64,000 bases of DNA from JASDSY01 sp041441465 (lineage in GTDB: Bacteria; Muiribacteriota; UBA9980): the NCBI GenBank assembly GCA_041441465.1, contig JASDSY010000005.1, positions 124,001 to 188,000 of the forward strand, given 5' to 3'. The notes beneath the pieces are model-generated. The model saw nothing but the letters and a program-made list of their open reading frames with translations. It ran no database searches and was not told where the DNA came from. Position numbers and translations under genes: made by a program. Of this stretch, positions 43,401-47,221 are shown piece after piece (position 1 is the stretch's first letter; every line of letters starts with the position of its first letter).

Positions 43401-46285
43401 ATAAATTTCACGGCATAACCGCTGACGATAACGCGGCAGCATATTCCGGATTCAGTTTTGACGCGTCTATCTGGGAAATGACGCCGTTTATAACGTGCGG
43501 CGCCGAGCTTCACATAATTGCCGACGAATTAAGACTTTCGCCTGAAAAACTGAACGAATATTTCAATAAAAATAATATTACAATAACCAACCTGCCGACG
43601 CAATTTTGCGAGCAGTTTATGGAAAGCGCCGAAAACCGTTCGCTTAAGACGCTTGTCACAGGCGGCGATAAACTGCGTTCATTCAAGCCTTCAGAATTCA
43701 GGCTTGTAAATGAATACGGCCCTACGGAATATACCATATCAGCTACCGCGTTCGCTGTAGATAAATTATATGACAACATTCCTATCGGAAAGCCGCTCGC
43801 TAATACCTGGCTCTATGTCGTGGATAAATATTCCTCGCCGGTTCCTGTAGGAGTGCCGGGTGAACTCTGGATTGCCGGCGCGCAGATTGCCCGCGGATAC
43901 TTGAATAGGCCCGAACTTACCGCTGAAAAATTTATAGACAATCCTTTCAAAACCTGCGAATTGAATTCTAAAGCATACAGAACAGGCGATCTTGTAAAGT
44001 GGAATTCCGACGGGAATATAGAATTTTTGGGACGAATTGACCAGCAGGTAAAAATAAGGGGCTATAGAATCGAGCTGGGCGAAATTGAACAGCAGCTCAT
44101 GAAAATTTCCGATATCAAAAATGCTGTCGTAATCGATCAGACCGATATTCCCGGTAATAAGTATCTTGCCGCTTACCTTGTCAGTGTTTCCGGCGCTAAT
44201 ATCGATATCGCCGCAGTCAGGAAAATTATCGCGAAAGAACTGCCGGATTATATGGTGCCTTCCTATTTTATGCAGCTCGATAAGATACCGCTTACCCCGA
44301 ACGGCAAGATCGACAAAAAATCACTGCCTGTGCCTGAATTTAAGAAAGCCGAATCCGAATATATAGATCCGGCTTCCGAAAATGAAGTGAAAGTGGCGAA
44401 AATATGGAAAGAAGTCCTCGGGCTGGAAAAAATAAGCGCCGGAGATAATTTCTTCGAGTTGGGCGGAAATTCGATAAAAGCTATCGCCGTAGTATCGAAA
44501 TTGTCGAAAAGTTTTGATATTTCTATTAACGATATATTCGAGCATCAGGTTCTTTCAGATCTTGCTGTAATAATCAAACCGAAACAGAATAATCTTAAAA
44601 TCAAACTAGCTGAAATTATGGATGAAAATTCATTATCTGAAAGCGATATAACTAAATCACCCGAATATTTAAAAGAATATGAAGACGCGTTCAAAAAATA
44701 TGCTGAAAGTAATCTTAAATATTCGAAAATGGATTTTTCGAAGCGGAAAAATTATGAAAATGTATTATTAACGGGCGCCACCGGATTTCTTGGAATACAT
44801 GTAATGCGCCATCTTCTTCTTAATAATTCATGCGGCCTGACCGTAATAGTTCGCGGAAAAAATAACGATGATGCCTGCGAACGCGTTAAATCAAAAATCA
44901 GGTATTATTTAGGCGAAAGTATTTTTGAAAGCGCCGAATTTAAAAGACTGAAAGTATATTGCGGCGATCTTTCGAAAGGAAATTTAGGTTTATCAGACGC
45001 GGATTATAAAAAATTATCCGAAAGTACGGACGCGGTAATTCATACTGCGGCAAATGTCAGACATTATGGGCTTTATAGCGAATTTTATAATGACAATGTC
45101 ATTTCGACCTTAAATCTTTTAAAATTTGCGAAGACGTCAAAATTCAAGGATTTTAACCATGTTTCCACAGTTTCGGTCGGAAGCGGAAATATCGACGGCC
45201 GCGATTTTATTATTTATACTGAAAATGATATTGACTGCGGCCAGGTACATGACAACTATTACCTCAAGACTAAACTTCTGGCTGAAAAAGAAGTTGCCGC
45301 GGCCCGCTTGGAAGGCATTAACGCTAATATATTCAGGGTCGGTAATATAGTTTTCAACTCCGAATCGGGATTATATCAGGAAAATATAGATGACAACGCT
45401 TTTTATAACCAGATAAAATCTTACCTTAATATCGGCGCCGTCCCTGACCAATTAGATGAAGCTGAATTTTCGTTCGTCGATTATGTCGCTGCCGCTATAT
45501 GCAAATTATTTGACTGCTCGGAGATTAGGAATGAAATTTTCCATTTATGGAATCCGGAAACTGTAAAATTATCGGAATTGCTGCCTGATAAATCGCTCGG
45601 ACTTAATATCGATAAGCTTAATTTGCGTCAATTTGTCGATCACTTATACGATAATTTCGACAGAAAAGGCATGGCGAAATATATAGAGCAGATAATGACT
45701 CATCTTGGGTGGCTCGATGATTCGGATAAAAAAGAAACTTATTTTACGGTGCTTTCCGATAAAACTGAAATGATATTGAAAAAAGTCGGTTTTGAATGGC
45801 CGTGTCTCGAAACGGAAAAATTAGGTATGATGATAAGGAAAGCGTTCGCCGAAAGAATAGAATTTTTGAAGACTATTCCGTTATTCGCATCGTTCGGGCA
45901 GGATGAGCTTGCAAATATTGCCGGGATTTCCCGTCAGAAAGTATTTAAAAACAGCGAGGACCTTTTGTGGGAAGGCGTCGAAAGCAATGAATTTTATGTA
46001 ATCGTCGACGGCTATGTAGAAATATGCCGAAATTCAGTTGACGGATGGACCGGCACGCTCCTTGTCGCCGGATCGGAAAGCGTGATCGGCGAGGAAAATC
46101 TTATACTGAATAAGCCTTCAAGCATAACCGTAGAATCTATAATGGGTGATTCGCTGGTGCTCGCGTTTAATTTTAACAGAATAAGAGACCGTATAATGAA
46201 TAATCCGAAGATATTGACTGAAATGCTTAAAATGATGGCCGATAAAATAACGCGGCTTGAAAAAATAATAGTCAGCATGGGTTAG
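31487..46285 (+). CDS. nonribosomal peptide synthetase with reductase and cyclic-nucleotide-binding-like C-terminus
   Basis: Multimodular enzyme of 4,932 residues. Domain order by motif: C1 (1-440, HHLVHDG at 132), A1 (450-935), T1 (Ser982), C2 (1040-1480, HHIIFDG at 1180), T2 (Ser1543) with no A domain before it, epimerase E (1590-2030, HHLVVDG at 1730, EGHGRE, RTVGWFTATYPV), C3 (2068-2505, LHIILDG: first His lost, catalytic His kept at 2205), a C-terminal half of a C domain (2512-2745), A2 (2760-3245), T3 (Ser3290), C4 (3354-3790, HHIIVDG at 3480), A3 (3798-4284), T4 (Ser4329), thioester reductase (4424-4780, GATGFLG at 4430, YYLKTK) and a cNMP-binding-like domain (about 4795-4932). The N-terminal C domain suggests an acyl starter; the reductase releases an aldehyde or alcohol. 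Product unknown. An AGAGGTG site precedes the ATG. Confidence 0.95.
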   Translation: MKYYNLSNAQMRIYIDQIFYPESNFANICYTIIGAGIDNTDIVKNALNLVIRENDAIRLKFTQSDGGIMQYIEDCFEREFEVLDFESPKCREYAEWARLKTNEKMELYNSEMFYFVIIKFKKGGCGLFIKFHHLVHDGFSAYVFADKLEKHIYSNDKEKAEPQVSHSSYIDFVDYENEYLKSEKAAHHKKYWIDKFIPAPEENPLFAGKNKIKNIECGTKNFFLTNELNKKINDFCAELKITHFAFFMSLLASYFSKISGLSDVVMGFPHHGRSGAGARRMCGMFVSTIPFRINIDENISFRKMAEDIAKEIKEISREYYQYPFNNIAEELKDKKCELKNVLDVNLVEVPDIKKAGLNFKFHVPDQDPSLFTLYLKPGKFEDSQLELIFTFRKELFTLSEIDLVFDRLIFMASQVIENPELLTKNICIIPEAERRKVLIDFNDTGDEFPLHKTAHELFREAAAAYPEKTALVFKDKKYTYAQLDEITDRLANYLRNKGVKPNTICGILVKRSEDIIISLLGILKAGGGYLPIDPGYPDDRILYMLEDSGAVALIGHSELQGRVSGFKGDFISADKGEFMNESSAKPENINKPDDLVYVIYTSGSTGKPKGVMIEHRNLINLCRWQNKFHNVTSADTAAAYSGFSFDASVWEMLPFITCGAELHIIADELRLDIDGLNEYFNCNNITITNLPTQFCEQFMESVDNRSLKTLVTGGDKLRSFKPSKFRLVNEYGPTEYTISATAFLVDKYYDNIPIGKPLSNTWLYVVDKNSNPVPIGVPGELWISGAQIARGYLNRPELTAAKFVANPFKTCELNSRLYKTGDLVRWTISGDIEFLGRIDQQVKIRGYRIELGEIEQQLLKIANVKDAVVIDIADQSGNKYLSAYIVTKNGNMDRGSIKNSLLKELPEYMVPSYFTMIEKIPLTPNGKIDRRALPEPDLKPAEFEHIEPRTELEKQLAGLWRDILKLEKVGVRDNFFSLGGHSLKASMLQAKIQKNLRVKISLADIFENPVLENLANFIKGLSFCDLPPLKSEPPVARNILTSAQMSVYIMSGSEDSAAGYNIPLVNIITGEIDKCRLENAIKTIIGRYEILRARFEPDPNFGAVQIIEKEVFFKLDCFEPADLEKISGCPTLNSESSREDFINSVSNFFIRKFDLSAAPLLKAVLIKISLNEYVFILNVHHIIFDGASAGIFIDELVRLYNGETLPESKFQYKDYTGWNRQFKMCQAYKNQEEYWLNVYKNSVSPLNLNIDFPRPPLQSFNGRKHYFTLEKNLFEGIKRVAADNGATLYHALLAAWYVLLYRYSGQEDIVVGTPVAGRPHADLENVVGMFVNTIAMRGFPHGDQSFLEFLKQTKDMSLAAIDNQHYEFFELVNKLNIRRDGSRNPLFDVLFVLQNAGDITCDTDKFKMRPWKFQNNSSQVDLTLEAEEIDGNLELLLEYCTDLFRPETITRMAVHYVNILAAAVNDANISLDKIEMPDAPVKVQLWNDINGSAGARLSSIPEKSGYAEPRNDREKLLVSIWQEVLFVKKIGIYDNFFSLGGDSIKSIQIAVRLKKHNLKLDTKKIFTAPTIASLACCLEETNGAVNNSPVCGLVPLTPIQSWFFNQKFKEQNHWNQSVIFSSECPVDQAVLAAALGDIVIHHDALRMIFNFNENGITQYNRNINEGEFFKLNVYSLKSGIDGDEVLNEITGLSDELQKGIDLKAGILLRAGLFKGNPAGTVKDYVVIVIHHLVVDGVSWEIIQRDLEAAYKARLENKKPDFTDKTDSYKEWSEKLLQYSKSQKILDKISYWKNVDAVNVDLLPVDKISNESRKLENIELIFSPEETYNLLDSVRSAYGLTMEEALIAGLALSLWNWSGGAIRNTAITLEGHGREETINANIMRTVGWFTATYPVVISGAAGNIGNVIKNIKENIRHIPDHGFDYEIIHTLTPPEMKKDCHERLLSEIEFNYLGEIINNTKEPAGKIFNLIDIGVGNDSDPLETPDFKLYFSASTSGGALSISIDYDSGLYYRETIEKLALFYKNSLSEMILHCSGRAREYTISDIADNKLTNDEFQAVKAIYGENIEKIYPLAPMQAGMVFFNLMSGKHSSDYLEQSVYLLNGEMDEKLFTENLAGMIKHYDILRTGFVVREIETMRQVVLREVAPDIRFYDLSDLSEERHCEKIEEISEEERRSGFDLKKPPLLKAAVLKFSGGKNIVILSFLHIILDGWSVEFIEEFMFYDYFRLKKGIPVEHKPVLPYANYINWLESQDREEAFSFWRNYLSGLSKPTLLPKGRLSREEKRHLFKDKNITISKELTGQLQALARENGITLGIVMQALWAILLMRYNESNDATFGLVVSGRGINLQGIEDIPGLFINTIPVRVKAEEPMTFISLVKAMQENSIRADKYSYVSLADIQAQSKLRGGLINTLFTFQFVSNKTVTIPDGFELKEIDGFDQINYDFSVVIFPYDEMSIRLNYDSGVYEDFFADIVAGNLETLINEVLAEPDGIVSKYEFLSVAEKYLIKKVSNSEAPSLKLPFDKPKIISENAGYESYNFDLNEASIKKLKNVLCEKNLYLRDLLIAALNITLHKYTGDEDITILSPAAQDWLSGDKNGNDAQMRKNVIEIRNYPSPSKKIIDFAAEVNEHISVINEQLNYFISPDNMVNPGGLPRNASAKLMFCYESGGVCENNNCAGEYGFGLSFIVRENPGGVKAELMYSNSMFAKQTIERMASHIIKVLDEAALKPDKKIKDICVLTETEKNKILCEFNSTLMDVSLDKTIPELFAGAAAAFPERTALVFKDKKYSYSELNEITDRLAAYLSKKGVKKDTVSAILVKRSEDIVIAMLGIMKAGGAYLPIDPAYPDDRIMYMLEDSEAVAVLGHSELKDRISGFKGEWLDIDAREYMNENSIKPEMTWAADNIAYVIYTSGSTGKPKGVMVEHKNIVNLCKWHNKFYGITEEDCSAAYSGFSFDASIWEMVPFITRGAAVHILAEELRLSLEKLNEYFKENNVTITNLPTQLCEQFMENIADCPLKTMVTGGDKLRFYKPSRFKLVNEYGPTEYTISSTAFVVDKIYDNIPIGKPLANTWIYVVDKNSIPVPVGVPGELWVAGAQLSRGYLNRPELTAEKFIDNPFKTCELNAKAYRTGDLVRWTETGDIEFLGRIDQQVKIRGYRIELGEIEQQFLKIAGIKDCVVTDMNDASGGKYLSAYITASGDIDINYVKSFLAKELPDYMMPSYFTILDKIPLTPNGKVDKKSLPVPDINVSGSEYIEPATENEIEAAEAWRVSLGLEKVGARDNFFAIGGNSIKAIMVVSKLSKSFEITIEDIFKFPTLGALAANLKRKIASDNVFTGEMVRDLRDAVIQPAPKKEYYALSYSQKRMFVLDRMQEDNSAYHITAALMLEGALDKNKLSRAVDIIVKRHESLRTSFEIIDGEPVQKINKTIKLKKVFKKIEESEIEYSINEFIRNFDLEKPPLIRILLLELSKNKHLFVMDIHHIIVDGLSLEIFYEELFKIYNGNELEPVQYQYKDYSEWENGEFFQKALADKKKFWLKTFENEIPVLNMPYDFPRPAVKSADGDVVFCNIDAETTKILRKIALENQTTMFMVLLAAVNVLLHKYSGNEDIVLGTPCSGRTNSSLEKVMGMFVSTIPVRNYPAASKTFREFLAEVKKNSIDSFNNQEYPFDQLVEALNVKRDPSKNPIFDIMFSYDVNGGFDFNGLKVSSYDAANKLAQFDLTFDACESEDVISLALEYSVKLFKKDTIQRMAGHIGRIFSEITLNPDMCLKDINILCDGEKNKILNEFNSTFLEVPADKTIHELFAEAVSKYPEKTALVYKDKKYTYGELDSLTNRLAAYLRKKGVKPGTVNAILVNRSEDIIIAMLGIIKAGGAYLPIDPAYPDDRIMYMLEDSGAVTVLAHGALMGRIKDYKGAFINLDSREYMNESSEMLENVNKSCDLLYVIYTSGSTGKPKGVMVEHRNLVNLCKWHNKFHGITADDNAAAYSGFSFDASIWEMTPFITCGAELHIIADELRLSPEKLNEYFNKNNITITNLPTQFCEQFMESAENRSLKTLVTGGDKLRSFKPSEFRLVNEYGPTEYTISATAFAVDKLYDNIPIGKPLANTWLYVVDKYSSPVPVGVPGELWIAGAQIARGYLNRPELTAEKFIDNPFKTCELNSKAYRTGDLVKWNSDGNIEFLGRIDQQVKIRGYRIELGEIEQQLMKISDIKNAVVIDQTDIPGNKYLAAYLVSVSGANIDIAAVRKIIAKELPDYMVPSYFMQLDKIPLTPNGKIDKKSLPVPEFKKAESEYIDPASENEVKVAKIWKEVLGLEKISAGDNFFELGGNSIKAIAVVSKLSKSFDISINDIFEHQVLSDLAVIIKPKQNNLKIKLAEIMDENSLSESDITKSPEYLKEYEDAFKKYAESNLKYSKMDFSKRKNYENVLLTGATGFLGIHVMRHLLLNNSCGLTVIVRGKNNDDACERVKSKIRYYLGESIFESAEFKRLKVYCGDLSKGNLGLSDADYKKLSESTDAVIHTAANVRHYGLYSEFYNDNVISTLNLLKFAKTSKFKDFNHVSTVSVGSGNIDGRDFIIYTENDIDCGQVHDNYYLKTKLLAEKEVAAARLEGINANIFRVGNIVFNSESGLYQENIDDNAFYNQIKSYLNIGAVPDQLDEAEFSFVDYVAAAICKLFDCSEIRNEIFHLWNPETVKLSELLPDKSLGLNIDKLNLRQFVDHLYDNFDRKGMAKYIEQIMTHLGWLDDSDKKETYFTVLSDKTEMILKKVGFEWPCLETEKLGMMIRKAFAERIEFLKTIPLFASFGQDELANIAGISRQKVFKNSEDLLWEGVESNEFYVIVDGYVEICRNSVDGWTGTLLVAGSESVIGEENLILNKPSSITVESIMGDSLVLAFNFNRIRDRIMNNPKILTEMLKMMADKITRLEKIIVSMG
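32842..34290 (+). repeat. adenylation-domain copy 1 (A1)
   Basis: First of three closely similar A domains in the NRPS. Core motifs are IYTSGSTGKPKGVM, the FDASVWEM and NEYGPTE pocket segments and PNGKIDRRAL. Positions aligned by eye to the GrsA phenylalanine domain give the code D-A-W-N-V-G-E-I-S-K. Confidence 0.85.
39020..39720 (+). other. half condensation domain inside the NRPS
   Basis: Residues about 2512-2745 match only the second lobe of a condensation domain (LPFDKPKI..., LLIAALNITLHKYTGDEDI, EHISVINEQLNYF). The HHxxxDG lobe is absent. It directly follows the complete C3 domain and precedes A2. Confidence 0.7.
39766..41220 (+). repeat. adenylation-domain copy 2 (A2)
   Basis: Second copy, with FDASIWEM, TNLPTQ, TMVTGGDK and NEYGPTEYTIS giving the same code D-A-W-N-V-G-E-I-S-K. 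Long stretches, including the region around MYMLEDSEAV, are near-identical to the other copies. Confidence 0.85.
42879..44337 (+). repeat. adenylation-domain copy 3 (A3)
   Basis: Third copy, with FDASIWEM, TNLPTQ, TLVTGGDK and NEYGPTEYTIS: again D-A-W-N-V-G-E-I-S-K. The carrier domain after it (GGNSIKAIAVVSKLSKSF) is also nearly the same as the one after A2, so A and T were copied together. Confidence 0.85.
45869..46285 (+). other. cNMP-binding-like domain at the NRPS C-terminus
   Basis: Residues about 4795-4932 read as a Crp/PKA-type cyclic-nucleotide-binding fold: FLKTIPLFASFGQDELANIA opening helix, LLWEGVESNEFYVIVDGYVEI barrel strands, and a cassette SVIGEENLILNKPSSITVES followed by the C helix. 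The Gly-Glu of the phosphate-binding cassette is kept, but the arginine normally found in the PRAA-like part is Ser-Ser-Ile here. Confidence 0.8.
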
Positions 46286-46318
46286 TAGTTACCGTAACTT
46301 GAATGAGAATATGAAGCT

Positions 46319-46354
46319 TTTGGCATATCAATTATTCATAAATGATATGCCAAA
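46319..46354 (+). terminator. hairpin after the NRPS gene
   Basis: Perfect 12-base arms TTTGGCATATCA and TGATATGCCAAA with a 12-base loop, 33 bases after the NRPS stop. There is only a short T-rich tail, so it may be a weak terminator or an mRNA end-protecting hairpin; the next gene starts 20 bases later. Confidence 0.6.
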
Positions 46355-46374
46355 TTTATGAATCGAGGTAATTA

Positions 46375-47028
46375 GTGGATTATATTACTAAACGAGAATA
46401 TTATAAAAGTCTTTTGGAACAATTTCTGCTTAAGTATCAAACGGCTGATCTGTCGTATGCTGTAAGAAATATTATTCTAGACCTTTTTGAAAATATTGTC
46501 CATATTTTAAACTCGAAAAATGATATCGATAATTTATTTGAGAACATGGGCAATATTATTTCCGCCATTCCATATGAACGTGAAAAGACTCCGCTTGGAT
46601 GCGAGCATATTTATGATGATTCTAAAATTACGAAATTGGCTTCGGAGTTAAAGTCAATGAATGAATTTATAGCTGCTGCGACTGCCGATATTTTTAAGGA
46701 ACATTCCCAAAAGAAATATTTCGTTAAATTTATTGATGATAATTCATATAACGGACCAGCAGAATATTTTCTTGCGGCTGTTGAATTCAAAGATCAGGCG
46801 GCTATGGAAAATATTTTTAAAAAATTACGTGTTGATTTTAATAAAAAAGAAGTTTTTTTTAATTGTTTGATAAACGAAATACCTGTTTTTATTTCATTGG
46901 ATATTAACGAAAATAAAAGCGGAAAAATCAATATCAGTATTGTGAATGCTGAAGATCCATACAAGATAAATGAACAGTCGGTTATGAACATGGAAAAGCT
47001 TGAAATTTTTTTGAAAAGCATTCTTTAA
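46375..47028 (+). CDS. hypothetical protein, 217 residues
   Basis: Not recognised. The start is GTG with a GAGG ribosome site at about 46364-46367. The product is cytoplasmic, with a helical N-terminal half (about 1-125) and an alpha/beta C-terminal part (ALFVKFID-like strand at about 122, then KKEVFFNCLINEIPVFISLDI and GKINISIVNAED). No signal peptide, membrane segment, cysteine motif or catalytic signature is evident. It lies 89 bases after the NRPS on the same strand, past a hairpin, so co-expression is possible but not required. Confidence 0.65.
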   Translation: MDYITKREYYKSLLEQFLLKYQTADLSYAVRNIILDLFENIVHILNSKNDIDNLFENMGNIISAIPYEREKTPLGCEHIYDDSKITKLASELKSMNEFIAAATADIFKEHSQKKYFVKFIDDNSYNGPAEYFLAAVEFKDQAAMENIFKKLRVDFNKKEVFFNCLINEIPVFISLDINENKSGKINISIVNAEDPYKINEQSVMNMEKLEIFLKSIL

Positions 47029-47221
47029 TATATTTTTATGTCCGGTGTTTTATTGAAACGGTTATTTAATGCTTAATGTCTTTTTAAGTCGGATTAAATA
47101 TTATTAAGACATAGTAATTAAGCGGCAATTAATGTTATTTAATGAGGTAATAATTAAATTGTTTTAACGGATTCGCATTAACAGGAAGAACATTAATTGT
47201 ATTTTAGTATAAGGAAAAGCT

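Noticed and set aside
33472..43779. Several minus-strand frames of similar sequence at three places in the NRPS
   Set aside because: They recur because the three A domains are copies; they are antisense shadows, not a gene family.
32842..44337. Long direct repeats that might suggest a mobile element
   Set aside because: They coincide with adenylation domains in one frame; no transposase, terminal repeats or target duplications.
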